Assembly (NCBI GenBank): GCA_039105265.1
Contig: JAPFFF010000074.1
Coordinates: forward strand, 186,001 to 250,000
Reading direction: 5' to 3'
From: Tritrichomonas musculus
Taxonomy: Eukaryota; Parabasalia; Tritrichomonadida; Tritrichomonadidae
DNA length: 64,000 nt
Shown here: positions 36,540 through 46,941 of the stretch, in pieces
How positions within the stretch are numbered: position 1 is the stretch's first letter
Layout of the letters: every line of letters starts with the position of its first letter
Position numbers and translations under genes: made by a program
The notes under the pieces: model-generated
What the model was told of the DNA's origin: nothing
What the model saw: the letters and a program-made list of their open reading frames with translations, nothing else
Databases searched by the model: none

Positions 36540-38660
36540 GACACGCACAAGGTAATCACCATGGGAAGCGAATGTTACTGAATTATTCTTGGTATCTATT
36601 TTTGTGCAAATTCCTATATACTCTTTCCATGTTCCCTGTGTTTTCACTGAGCAAATACAATCTGTAGTATCATTCACAGTTGATGGTATCCACATATCAC
36701 CATCATGTTTATAAACCTTACCAGTCATATATACTGGAGCTCCAATAACGAAATCATTAATAGAGTTCATTGCTGATTCAATTGGAGCATAATGAGTAAT
36801 TGTATTTGAACCATTGGATGTAATTGTACCATTAACCTTTAAATTAGAATCAATTATTGTATTTCTTGCAGAACCAAACATTTGAAAAGATTGAAATTTA
36901 TAACCATCAACATATATATCCAATTCACCTGTATTATCATATTTTGCTGAATTGTATAAAAATTCTGTATTATATGTAGAATCATATCCAAATCTAATTG
37001 AAGTATTACTATTTGCATTTACAGAACTAAAGAAACTTGCAATATTACTTTCGGTACTATTAATTGTTAATGAACCATCATCATTTTTTGATACATATTT
37101 ATTATCACATTCACTCTTCACTTGCTCAATAGCAAGGGCCAACTCTGTTGTCAATGCAAAGTTATCATTCACATATTTCACCGATGTAATCATATTATCA
37201 TTCACAGGTTGGTTGCTGATTAATGTAATAGATACATCATAAATATTAGTCAATGTATCATCCGTGGCTCTTAATGAGACAATATGGGTATTATAATTAA
37301 TATTTATTAATTCACCACTGGTTGATTTGTAAATCATATTCAAACTTTTAAATAAACTGTATTCGTATTCAGCTTCTTCATATGTTGTATCTTCAGCATT
37401 TCGTTTGAACTTCACGATGATCTTTTCGGTTGTGAATACTCTTCTTATATCATCATCAGGAACTACACAACCGCTATCATTCTGTGTACATTGAATTGTG
37501 ATTTGTTCTGGATTTTCATCAACAACATTTGCAGTTTTAATGAATGGTGATTCGATTTGTGCTCTAATGACGTTGATTAACCATTGAGTATTGCCACTTG
37601 AATTACACACCATAAATTCACCACGGTCATACCAAACAATAGATAATCCATTATCTAACATCATTCTATACCCTCTCATATATTTTTCATAAGGCTTGAA
37701 TATCAAATCAAAATGTTGTATATTGTTAATGTAATCTGTGTTAGAACCCCAATTAACATCAAATATCACATGTATATCGGTTTCTGGTAAGTATGGTTTT
37801 ACAAATATATAATCACGAACAGGATTCGGATATTCGATATTCAATTCAGTTCCGTACAATGCAGTACTCAACGCAGATTCATTAACCAAATCCGTTGGAG
37901 TTGTTGGTGTATCTGTTTTTACTTGCTCAATAGCAAGGGCCAACTCTGTTTTCAATGCATACTTATCTAATTCATAAGCCAATTCATCCTCATCAACAAA
38001 CTTCTCATCAGCTTGTGCACTAGTAAAATAAGCTGTCAAGTCAACTGGTTCTGGTATATCTGTTGAGAGTGCATACTTGGTCATATCTGGTAAGTCTTGT
38101 GTCTTCACGTACTCACTTAAGTTCGTAAGCTTCGCATACTCATCAAGATTAATCAAATCCATTGCTTTAGTTATTGCCATGGATGATAATATATATGATG
38201 CTTGTGCTGATAGCGGTTTATCATCATTCATTAATTTCTGTTGAACTTCTTCTGTTGGTTCTTCATTCGGATTCAATTGTAGTTCATTATTTTTGAGAAC
38301 TGTGGGTATTTCAGGTATGTCAGTTGATAATGCAAAATTGTTAACAACGTAATCACGTAATGTATTAACAGCGTTTTGAATTTCTTCACTACTAGCATAC
38401 TTTAATAATTCTTTATTGAATTCCTCTGTTTTCAAATAATCGAATAAATCAGTTGTTTTCGCGTACTCACTTAAGTTCGTAAGCTTTGCGTAAGGTTCCA
38501 ATAATTCTTTCAATTCCTCGGTATTCAAGCTTGACCCCATATTATTTACGTTATTGCATTGACACCCACATGAAGTGGCATATTGTTTTATGTATTCTAT
38601 TATTAATTCGTCTATAGTATTCACTTTCTTGATGCTACCTGCTTGCTCTATTGTGAACAT
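36535..38660 (-). pseudogene. 5' part of the C fibre gene, interrupted by B
   Basis: This codes for about 708 residues with fibre-shaft repeats (LTNLSEYAKTTD, LTNLSEYVKTQDL, STDIPEPVDLTAY, KYALKTELALAIEQVK twice) and a later beta-rich part with VGDYLVRVT-like C-terminal style. The present frame runs 37 bases into the B terminal repeat before a stop. Removing B and one target duplication would join it in frame to 15014-15181, giving a 762-residue protein. It begins 14 bases from the divergent gene at 38675. The function is probably an attachment fibre of C. Confidence 0.85.
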
Positions 38661-38674
38661 TTATAATATAATAA

Positions 38675-41278
38675 ATGTCTACTAGGCGAGCTGACGGAAC
38701 AGATTTCAAAAAAATGATAAGAGAACAAATAAAAGATATGAATTACCGTAGAATGTTGCTATATATGTATGAACAAGCAAATATTGACCAAGACATTATT
38801 TGGAATATCATTGAATGTCTTGATAACCCAAAAAAATATCGAAGTGATATAATCAATAGACTTGAAGAACTGAAAAATTCCTTTATGATAGCCAAACAAA
38901 GTACACCAAAACAAAAAGAAAAATTAACAAATATGTTGATTGATAGTACAAAGGACTTTAATAAACTAGATGATAAGATTAAGAAACCAACTGTAACTAT
39001 TCCTTTACCAGCGTCTTTACCAAAGCCAGAAAGCTATTTGGAAGAAGAGGAGGAACCAGAAGCAGATCAACATTATTATAGAAACAGATATAATGATGAT
39101 TTGAACACACTTACTGAGATAATTGAACTAAAAAAAGATGTATCAGATTCACTTCTTTTATACTACAGAATTGCTGATGACCCTGAAAAATACCCTATCT
39201 TCAACAAAAAAGATACAAAGCAAATTAGGTCTCTTGTAGAATCTTTGACGAAGAACATTGATTCTTATAATAGAAACTCTGACAAAATTATATCAGATGT
39301 TGAGGCTTTGATGAAATTCGAAAATCAAAGAAGGCAAACAAATATAGAAACAATGAGTAAGATTGCTAATTCACCATGTACACCAAACATGAGTAAAGAA
39401 GAAAAAGAAAAGTTGTTACAAATATATAAAAGTTCTTGTGCTGTAGATGCTACACAGCTTCGTAAATTTGGTTTGTTGAATGACGATTTCACAGAAGAAA
39501 ATCTGTATAATTATTACAATCGTGCTTGCTCGCCAAAAGACGATTCTGACACCAGAGTAAGAAAGCTTGTTCTACAGTTGCATACTGCTATTCGTGAGAC
39601 AAACATTTTTGATGAAACTACAGAACCCAAAAACAAAAAGCGACTGAAACAATTATTAAAGTATATTTCTGAGAATGGAGATCGAGAAATTCTTTACAAT
39701 ATGAATAGCGATGACAATGAAAATGAATATTTATTCGATCATAAAACAATGTCAAGAGAAGAAGTTACTGTTAATAGCGATGGAGAAATTGAAGATGAGG
39801 ATGAAGTTAATGATCTTAATACATCTTTAGCAGCGTTCAGAGCTCCACGTAAAGAAAGAAGAACATTAGAAGATCAAGAAGTAACCTTTGCTGATAGCGC
39901 TGCTAAAAGATTCAAACCCTATGGTGAATTTACTCATGAAAACACTTATATGCCCGACAAGGACTTTACAGAAGATTTGTTGAAGAAACCTACAAGAACT
40001 GTTGGTAAAAGAAAAAATAGAGATGCTAAAGATATACCTGATAAACTTAAAAAGTCTTTCAAAATAGCCAAATTGTCAGGTGAAGGAGATGTTTCCTTTT
40101 ACAATCAGCAATTGTTAGAAATCATCATCAACGGTAATTTCCGTATCAAGTACATACCGAATGCAGCCACACGAGATTTAGCACAAGAATATGCTTATAA
40201 TCATGTTGACGATTCTGTACAACCTCGCTACAGGCTTCTTCCACCAAACACAAAAGATCCTAACGGTGTTGCCATTACAGATTTGAACGGAGACCTAGTT
40301 GATGATATTGTTCTTGTAGATAAACGTGGAGTACCAAGAATCATTAATGGCTATAAGATTGTTCGTGCTAGTCCGTATAAGAAAGTATGGAAATCAAAAT
40401 ACAAATCACGTGAAGCTAGAAAAGAAACACCATTTAATGTTTGGCTAGCAGCACAATTTCAAAAGTCTATTGACAATGTTGATTGGGCCAAAGGTGAATA
40501 TAAACTTAAAGAAACAGAAGAAATGCAAAAGTATACAGATCATTATACAAAATTGGGCTTAGGAAAGCCAAGAATAAGCAAAAGATTGTCTCCTAGTTCG
40601 TATTGGGCATCTATTTTCTCTTATCTTTGGAAGTTCTTTTGGGAAGTAGCGTATCCAGGTTACAAATCTGTAATAAGACTTCTTAACTATTTAGGAGTTT
40701 CTAACGCTATGTACATTATTGTTGTTGATCTTGGTGTCAAACGAGAAATAGAAACAAAAGATTTTGGAAGTAAACTTCTTACATACCCTGCTTGGGCAAA
40801 CTACAAACGAGATCACAAAGCAGCTTATAACGAAAGAGCAGGACCAAAAGTTGTAAAAATAGGAACAGATTACATAGATCCTATCATAGATATCAAGACG
40901 GGTGAAATTAAAGTAGAAAATCTTGAAAAGAGTAATAAAACTCATGCTGCTTTCATTAGACTTATAGAAAGATTGTTCCTATTAGTTTTCGTAGAAATAC
41001 TCATGTTAGGAGAGAAGCCTGGACAAGAAGTTATACAAGAACTTATACAAGAACAAGTTCTGTCTGCAACACCAAAAGAACTTAAAGAGAACAAAGCTTA
41101 CTATACAAAACGTTTGACAGCTATTGTGGATAAACTTTATGGTAGTGGTAGTAAATATGCAGCTTATAAAGAACAATACAAGCAACAACAACTAGAACGT
41201 AAGAATGATGTTTATCGCTATGATATCAAAACCGTAGATGCACTTACAAGTGATGAAGATGATGAGGATGAGGCTTAA
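38675..41278 (+). CDS. Large unknown protein of element C, probably structural
   Basis: This 867-residue protein has a helical N-terminal half, an acidic middle (EIEDEDEVND) and a basic KRKNRDAK segment. A compact domain follows (~480-580) with NGNFRIKYIPNAATRDLAQEY, DLNGDLVDDIVLVDKRGVP (an EF-hand-like acidic loop) and INGYKIVRASPYKKVW. A more hydrophobic region (SSYWASIFSYLWKFFWEVAY) and a Gln/Lys-rich tail come after it. Such large proteins in viral elements are often virion components. I do not recognise the family. The 3' end overlaps the next gene by four bases. Confidence 0.6.
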   Translation: MSTRRADGTDFKKMIREQIKDMNYRRMLLYMYEQANIDQDIIWNIIECLDNPKKYRSDIINRLEELKNSFMIAKQSTPKQKEKLTNMLIDSTKDFNKLDDKIKKPTVTIPLPASLPKPESYLEEEEEPEADQHYYRNRYNDDLNTLTEIIELKKDVSDSLLLYYRIADDPEKYPIFNKKDTKQIRSLVESLTKNIDSYNRNSDKIISDVEALMKFENQRRQTNIETMSKIANSPCTPNMSKEEKEKLLQIYKSSCAVDATQLRKFGLLNDDFTEENLYNYYNRACSPKDDSDTRVRKLVLQLHTAIRETNIFDETTEPKNKKRLKQLLKYISENGDREILYNMNSDDNENEYLFDHKTMSREEVTVNSDGEIEDEDEVNDLNTSLAAFRAPRKERRTLEDQEVTFADSAAKRFKPYGEFTHENTYMPDKDFTEDLLKKPTRTVGKRKNRDAKDIPDKLKKSFKIAKLSGEGDVSFYNQQLLEIIINGNFRIKYIPNAATRDLAQEYAYNHVDDSVQPRYRLLPPNTKDPNGVAITDLNGDLVDDIVLVDKRGVPRIINGYKIVRASPYKKVWKSKYKSREARKETPFNVWLAAQFQKSIDNVDWAKGEYKLKETEEMQKYTDHYTKLGLGKPRISKRLSPSSYWASIFSYLWKFFWEVAYPGYKSVIRLLNYLGVSNAMYIIVVDLGVKREIETKDFGSKLLTYPAWANYKRDHKAAYNERAGPKVVKIGTDYIDPIIDIKTGEIKVENLEKSNKTHAAFIRLIERLFLLVFVEILMLGEKPGQEVIQELIQEQVLSATPKELKENKAYYTKRLTAIVDKLYGSGSKYAAYKEQYKQQQLERKNDVYRYDIKTVDALTSDEDDEDEA

Positions 41279-42681
41279 ATATTTAAAATAGAATCGTCAA
41301 TTTCTGATGGAGATAGAACTTTTTTATTTTTGGAGTTGGCCTCGTGCCTGGTTTGTCTTCTTTTAGGTTCATCATCTTTTACAATTCTCATGGCTTGTGG
41401 CCTCGGTGGGAAAATTTGTTGTTGTTGTTGTTGTTTTGGTGGAGGTGGTTGTTGTTTTGGTGGAGGTGGTTCATCATTCATAACAAGATATCCATATTGA
41501 ATTTCCATAGGCTCACTATCACTATCACTATCACTGGAATAATCATAGCGCTTTTCATTATGCGCTCGTCTTATTCTATCTCTGACAAGCTTTGTAGATT
41601 TTGGTATAATTTCTTTTCTCTTTGCCCCAGCTTCGCGAAGGCTCGGCCGGAGCGTGGCTGTCTTCTTCGGTACTGGTGGTTTCGGAGGTTTTGGTACTTC
41701 TTGAGTTGAACGTGCTTGATTGGCCTTCGTCAAAGCTCGGCCAGAGTACTGTAACGCTGGTCTCTGTTGATAAGGATGATTGTCAAATGTTAATGATTCA
41801 TTAGGATCAATATCAAGTTCTGTTTTTTCTGTTGGAAAGTCATGTAAATTTGTATTCACATTAGCATTCTGCCTCTTATATATTATAGCTTTGTACCTAC
41901 CTTCTCCAACAAGATCAAAAGGTTTGTTGTATATTATTTTTCCTGTTTGAATATCAAGCTTCGGTGCTTCATTGATTCTTCTTATTTCTTCTTGTCTCTT
42001 TTTATGATATTCAGCTTCTTTTTTCTTTTTCCTTTGTTCAGCCTTTTTCATTTGTTTTTCTTGTTCTTCTTTCTCTAATCTTCGTTTTTCTTTAAGTTCT
42101 GCTCTTTCTTGAGGAGATAAACAAGGAAAGGTAGGAGGTTCTTGTGTACGGGCTCTATTATCCTGGTAACAGCAAAAATTATACCAGTGTCGTTGAGAAT
42201 AATTTTCTGGTTTGATTTCTGGGTGAATTTGATCAACTTTTTGTGAAAGTTGGCTTACATACTTTTCTTTAATATCATCGTCACAATCAGGATCAAGTTT
42301 GAAAGGATATATGAACTCACTTGATTCTGTTAATTTGCTTACAACTTTTATTTCTGCGAACTTTGGTTTGAAGGCTTCAAGATCAAAAGCATACAATATT
42401 CTTGCTTTACTATAATCTATATCTCTATCCTTCATTAGAACAACAACCTCTCTTCCACAAATAAAACGTATGACAAGTATTATAGTTGGAAAATAGTCTT
42501 TTTCAAGTTTGATATAATAGCACGGATAGCTATCTATTACAGCTTGTCCTTTGCTCAAACACATTTTTGGCAATTCATATTTCATTGGAAAGGCATATAT
42601 TACATATCCTTTGGTGCTTACAGCAAGAGTTGAATAGTTAACATCATCGCATGCAATTTCTTTTCCAGGTCTGACAGTCAT
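41275..42681 (-). CDS. Unknown protein with globular head, charged coil and Pro/Gln tail (element C)
   Basis: In this 468-residue protein the first ~150 residues look folded and beta-rich (PCYYIKLEKDYFPTIILVIR). A highly charged helix follows (residues ~190-235, EKRRLEKEEQEKQMKKAEQR). The tail is disordered and contains repeated Ser-Asp (SSDSDSDSEP), PPPPKQQ and a Gln run. It could be a virion protein or a nucleic-acid-binding factor. No homologue was seen in A or B. Confidence 0.6.
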   Translation of the reverse strand: MTVRPGKEIACDDVNYSTLAVSTKGYVIYAFPMKYELPKMCLSKGQAVIDSYPCYYIKLEKDYFPTIILVIRFICGREVVVLMKDRDIDYSKARILYAFDLEAFKPKFAEIKVVSKLTESSEFIYPFKLDPDCDDDIKEKYVSQLSQKVDQIHPEIKPENYSQRHWYNFCCYQDNRARTQEPPTFPCLSPQERAELKEKRRLEKEEQEKQMKKAEQRKKKKEAEYHKKRQEEIRRINEAPKLDIQTGKIIYNKPFDLVGEGRYKAIIYKRQNANVNTNLHDFPTEKTELDIDPNESLTFDNHPYQQRPALQYSGRALTKANQARSTQEVPKPPKPPVPKKTATLRPSLREAGAKRKEIIPKSTKLVRDRIRRAHNEKRYDYSSDSDSDSEPMEIQYGYLVMNDEPPPPKQQPPPPKQQQQQQIFPPRPQAMRIVKDDEPKRRQTRHEANSKNKKVLSPSEIDDSILNI

Positions 42682-42768
42682 TTATTAATAAATAAGAAGA
42701 CAACTAAGTATGAATGCAGAAGGTTCAATAACATTTCCGTAAAGGTCAGTGAACCAGATTTTATAGTT

Positions 42769-43014
42769 TCATTCATGTCCAAGAAACAAATACTTTCTAT
42801 ATTTGGTTTGTCTTCTATTGGCTAGCATTATAAATTGATCGCAGTAACCATATTGCTGAACGATATCACTGTGCACCATCAAATCGCCAACAAGCGTATC
42901 TTTCACTATTGCACCTACATACTGAACGACAATATATCTTTTGTTCCTACTACTCACAAATTCTAGAGGAAGCTGAAATTCTTTATCTTGCGTATGGAAG
43001 TATAGTTTAGTCAT
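42769..43014 (-). CDS. Small unknown protein of element C
   Basis: This 81-residue, mostly beta-type sequence (KEFQLPLEFVSS, KRYIVVQYVGAIV) ends three bases before the integrase gene begins on the same strand, so the two are probably expressed as neighbours. It has no recognised motif. Confidence 0.5.
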   Translation of the reverse strand: MTKLYFHTQDKEFQLPLEFVSSRNKRYIVVQYVGAIVKDTLVGDLMVHSDIVQQYGYCDQFIMLANRRQTKYRKYLFLGHE

Positions 43015-43017
43015 TTA

Positions 43018-44130
43018 TTACATACCAAAGTACAGTTTATAATCTTTATTTAGTTCATCATAGCTATTTGCAATTTTCTTTGTGTACGCAATAGGTACTT
43101 GTATCAGATTCCTATTTTGAAGTTTACATATAACATTACCATTAGAGTACGCTAAGAATTCAGCTATCTCATTAAACACTCTTCGTCGTTTATCAAATTT
43201 CTTTTTAGTCTTACCATAATCAACATGAACAAGAATTATATTTCCTTTCTTGTATGTTAATAGACCTTTATGTTGTTGTTTTTTGTGTATACTTTGTAAT
43301 TTGCTTCTCATCATTCTTATATATTTCCATTCAAGGTCAATATCGTTTTGCATTTGAGCAGGAGTATAATAAATATATTTACTATCACTTTCATAATTAT
43401 AGTTTCTTACTCGTAGTGAATTATGAGGAGTATTATTGTAATAATTGACCATCTGTTGCATATAATTATTGTTTGCTATTTTTGTGTCGTTTGTACCAAA
43501 AGCATTACGTAAAGTTCTTATAACTGAATCAACTGTTTTATGGGCTAGTGCATATGGAGAAGAGTTTACTACAAATTTGATTCTGTATACTGACCATGAT
43601 TTAATAGTATTTACATCAATCTCATCATTGTATTCTGACAATATTGTTTTTAGTACTTTGGTGTTATGTTTATTAATTATTTCATTTAATATTTTTTCTT
43701 TACCTCGCAAACTGCTTTTATACACGATATTGTGAATTGCTGGAACAAATACAATTCCATCATCGTTGGTACGAAGTACAATTATATCATTTTGTACTGC
43801 TTGCAATCCTTTTTCACCATCACATTTAATAGTAAAGATATCAACATCATAATTAACTATAATATCTGTTATCTTTATTGATAATACTCTTGTTTCTTTA
43901 CTCTCTATTGGCTCAACTATTAAGAATCTAGTATTAACGTTTATCAAAACAAGATAGATAGTGTTCTTCACAAACATTAGATCAGCTTCCCAACAACCAG
44001 GTTCGTTACTGAAATTTGGCTTCATATATTGTTTACAAGCTTTTAGTTTATAGTCTGGTACATAAGGCTCCCTAGGAACGTTCTTGAATTCAAAAAACTT
44101 GTACTTACTACTAAATGGGTAAGCAAGCAT
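43018..44130 (-). CDS. Retroviral-type integrase with unusual third catalytic site (element C)
   Basis: This 370-residue protein has Asp50 in WEADLMF and Asp104 in IKCDGEKG. The usual third motif appears as HKTVDSVIRTLRN (Asp201 where Glu is expected), followed by YYNNTPHNSLR. Ninety-six residues separate the second and third sites instead of about 35, because of an insertion rich in Lys and Ile. The C-terminus has an SH3-like stretch (YKKGNIILVHVD). It is clearly different from the B integrase. It probably mediated C insertion, if active. Confidence 0.85.
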   Translation of the reverse strand: MLAYPFSSKYKFFEFKNVPREPYVPDYKLKACKQYMKPNFSNEPGCWEADLMFVKNTIYLVLINVNTRFLIVEPIESKETRVLSIKITDIIVNYDVDIFTIKCDGEKGLQAVQNDIIVLRTNDDGIVFVPAIHNIVYKSSLRGKEKILNEIINKHNTKVLKTILSEYNDEIDVNTIKSWSVYRIKFVVNSSPYALAHKTVDSVIRTLRNAFGTNDTKIANNNYMQQMVNYYNNTPHNSLRVRNYNYESDSKYIYYTPAQMQNDIDLEWKYIRMMRSKLQSIHKKQQHKGLLTYKKGNIILVHVDYGKTKKKFDKRRRVFNEIAEFLAYSNGNVICKLQNRNLIQVPIAYTKKIANSYDELNKDYKLYFGM

Positions 44131-44189
44131 TTATGATGAAAGCAATAGTTAAATTAGGTTGACGGGAACAAAAAAAGAAAGAAGATTAC

Positions 44190-46202
44190 TTACTCTACTT
44201 GACTACCTTCAGGACTTTGATCATCAACATAAACAAGTCCATCGAGATTCATTAAGAAGTAAGTATCTCTTGTCAACCATAATTGTGTTGGACATGGATG
44301 GACTACGTTCCCTGAAGGTTCGATAACATTATAATAAGTGTCATTTGCACCAGAATAGATGGGTTGTCCTTGTACTTGAATCTGTACGTTGCCAAAACCT
44401 CCGTCAATTCCGTCGAAGCAATAACCTGCAGAAGATCTTTCAGCTTGAATATTGAAGACAAAACTACTGGCATCACTAAGAGTATTATTGTAGCGAACAC
44501 CATTAGCATCATTCTTAGGCATTGTCATACTGTCTTCGAACTCCTTTGTGCATTGAAGAGTAATTGCATCAAGGTCTCCTGCAGTAAGTTGATTTTCAAA
44601 GAACCTTGCTCCAATTGTAGAAACATTTTCATCAGGAAAATTCTTACCACCAATATTTAGATAGCAATTTGAATAAACAGGATTCTCAAAAACTGTAAGA
44701 TCATTATGATGTTTAGGAAACATGATAGAAAGTGTAGTATCATTTATAAGAGGAATATTGAGAGTAGACTTGATACCATTTGCTGCTGGTGCTATTGGAA
44801 ATGAATGATAATCTACTTTCTGTGATGGAATTATAACACCCTTTGACAATATTTCTTCTATACCATGCCTTGTAGCTTCACAAACTCCAAAACCTTGCAT
44901 ATTGGACTTGCATAACGTAATTGTCATTCTGTTTACAGTGAGGGTAGCAGGCTGTGAGGAATAAGTTTCTTTCAGTACTTGAGCTTTAGCTTCGTGCAAA
45001 GCTTGTAATGTTTGATGAGCACTAACAACAGGGGTCTTTACAATTTGCCAAGCATAATATCTTCCATTTTTGTCAGCATGATTTAATGGTGGTAGTGTTA
45101 CAGCAGGATTGTGAACACAAATTTCTTCATCACTAGCAGAAGGTTGAAGACCAAACTCAGCAAATTCCTCTGTAGTATAGCTGAAATAGAATTCCAAATC
45201 TGTAAGAATGTCAGTGTAACCAGTACTTCCATCATCATTATCCCATTGCTCTCCTATTCTATATTGAATCTTATACTTGACAGGAGTAGGGGTAGGATCA
45301 GGATCAGGAGAAGGTGAAGGATCAGGGTCTGGAGTAGGTTCTTTGCCAGGACCAGGAATCACTGCTTCATTTCCAATTTGTGTAAATTGATGTTTGAGAT
45401 GCCCGTGAACCGTAATTTGTTTAAGTTTATCAAGTTCCTCTGTGCTCACACTTTCATTATCTTCGAGGAAAGCTTTTGTTTCTGCAACAGTGTAAGGATC
45501 TATAGCTGCCCAAACCAAACCTGCTGGAGTTACTTGGAATCTTATAGAGAGATCACCAATGATACCATTAGGGAAGAGATCAAATGCCTGCAGTGCAAGA
45601 AGATCATCAAAAGGAACATTAAGATCGAAATCAACAGAAGTTTTACCATTTTCTTTGAAGTTGTTGAGATTGACATATGTTCCTGCTACTGTTTGTGAGT
45701 ATGAAGCTACATTTTCCCAGAGACTGTGAACAAATCTTCTTCGCTTCTTTTCTGTTTCTGGTTTCACAGCAGAATAGAGGAAACCTTCTCGTACGCATTC
45801 ATTTTGTTGATATCCAACATTGACATTATTATGAAGAATTTCCAATCTATCGAACAATTGGTTAGAAGATTTGAGTCCAACAAAGAGCTTATAGAAATTG
45901 TTTGGATCATCAATCTGTTGGAGTTTGCTGAGATCAGTATTGAGCTGTAAATCAAGTTTGACATGGAAGGTAAGGAATCCTTTATCAACATCACTAATGA
46001 AATGATCAGGGTGTGTAAGAGAAATTTGACTGTATTGACCTTGATGAAATGGGGCCGGCTGGTCATGACAGTCAACAGTTCTGAATGAGAATGAGCGTGT
46101 ACCATCATTTTTATTTATCATTGATCTCATCTGATTGAAAGTATCAAGTACATTACCTGCTTCTATTTTGTAATTATGTGCTCTTTCGTTGCGATATAAC
46201 AT
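44190..46202 (-). CDS. MCP: Major capsid protein, double jelly-roll type, with a Pro-rich insert (element C)
   Basis: This 670-residue protein shares with the B capsid protein the blocks PAPFHQGQYSQISL, FYKLFVGLKSS, NECVREGFL and TVFENPVYSNCYLNIGG in the same order. Between the two presumed jelly rolls it carries an insert that starts with PDP/PSP repeats (about residues 288-310) and continues with ~60 residues (KYKIQYRIGEQWDNDDG). This could be a surface tower. It should build the virion shell of C. The next gene on the other strand is a small amphipathic protein. Confidence 0.75.
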   Translation of the reverse strand: MLYRNERAHNYKIEAGNVLDTFNQMRSMINKNDGTRSFSFRTVDCHDQPAPFHQGQYSQISLTHPDHFISDVDKGFLTFHVKLDLQLNTDLSKLQQIDDPNNFYKLFVGLKSSNQLFDRLEILHNNVNVGYQQNECVREGFLYSAVKPETEKKRRRFVHSLWENVASYSQTVAGTYVNLNNFKENGKTSVDFDLNVPFDDLLALQAFDLFPNGIIGDLSIRFQVTPAGLVWAAIDPYTVAETKAFLEDNESVSTEELDKLKQITVHGHLKHQFTQIGNEAVIPGPGKEPTPDPDPSPSPDPDPTPTPVKYKIQYRIGEQWDNDDGSTGYTDILTDLEFYFSYTTEEFAEFGLQPSASDEEICVHNPAVTLPPLNHADKNGRYYAWQIVKTPVVSAHQTLQALHEAKAQVLKETYSSQPATLTVNRMTITLCKSNMQGFGVCEATRHGIEEILSKGVIIPSQKVDYHSFPIAPAANGIKSTLNIPLINDTTLSIMFPKHHNDLTVFENPVYSNCYLNIGGKNFPDENVSTIGARFFENQLTAGDLDAITLQCTKEFEDSMTMPKNDANGVRYNNTLSDASSFVFNIQAERSSAGYCFDGIDGGFGNVQIQVQGQPIYSGANDTYYNVIEPSGNVVHPCPTQLWLTRDTYFLMNLDGLVYVDDQSPEGSQVE

Positions 46203-46245
46203 TTAACAGTTAATAAAACAAATTATTTACTGAAGAAGAAAACAC

Positions 46246-46467
46246 ATGGCAGCAGGAATTTGGAAGAAACTGAAAAATGCAGTGAAGAGTGTTGGTGGAA
46301 AAATAAAAGGTTTAGCAGTAAAGGCTATAAAAGCTCTTCCTAAAGTAAAGGAGATTTTTGACAAAGTTAAGCCCGCTTTAGAGTATATACCAGGAGTGAA
46401 TGGATTTGTAAATACCATTGACAAAGGGCTTAATATCGGTAAGTCAATCATAGATGAAGTAAAATAA
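46246..46467 (+). CDS. Small amphipathic minor virion protein of C
   Basis: These 73 residues (GIWKKLKNAVKSVGGKIKGL, then PGVNGFVNTIDKGLNIGKS) are Lys- and Gly-rich with helical amphipathic repeats, like membrane-active minor capsid peptides. It is divergent from the capsid gene, 43 bases away. The B counterpart by position is 31999-32493. Its role is inferred from character and context. Confidence 0.55.
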   Translation: MAAGIWKKLKNAVKSVGGKIKGLAVKAIKALPKVKEIFDKVKPALEYIPGVNGFVNTIDKGLNIGKSIIDEVK

Positions 46468-46503
46468 AGGCTTATAACTATTTTTGGTGAGGATTAAAAG
46501 GCA

Positions 46504-46884
46504 ATGAAAGTAATTAATGAAGTACAAGAAGAAACAAAATCTTTTAAATCTATTATTGAGTTCGATGCTTACTATCGTGATCACAAAGAAGAAATGGAGA
46601 AACAAACTACACAACTCTTGAATAAGCTTTACAAGATTGAAGTACCTGATGGAAGTGTCTATAGAATCACTAAGAAAAATTGTAACAAAGTTGATGGTAA
46701 AATTAAAGGTGGTGAAGTGTGTTTGAAGAAAGTAACTGTTCAGAAAGACGATGAACAACCTTTATGGGAAATCGCTATCGAGTCTGTCAAAGCTGATATT
46801 GCAAGTATGAAAGCAAAGATAGAGGAAATAAAGAATGCTGTAAATGCTGTTGTTAAAGTAATTAATGAACTACAAAAATATTGA
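46504..46884 (+). CDS. Unknown coiled-coil protein of element C
   Basis: This 126-residue protein has a compact N-terminal part with KIEVPDGSVYRITKK and a C-terminal heptad region (ADIASMKAKIEEIKNAVNAV). It follows the amphipathic gene on the same strand at 36 bases. Trimeric attachment or scaffold functions are possible. No family is recognised. Confidence 0.6.
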   Translation: MKVINEVQEETKSFKSIIEFDAYYRDHKEEMEKQTTQLLNKLYKIEVPDGSVYRITKKNCNKVDGKIKGGEVCLKKVTVQKDDEQPLWEIAIESVKADIASMKAKIEEIKNAVNAVVKVINELQKY

Positions 46885-46941
46885 TGAGGTTTTTTAGGCC
46901 AAAAGTGATGGAGTGACTTCTCACTGCATTTATGTCACTTC

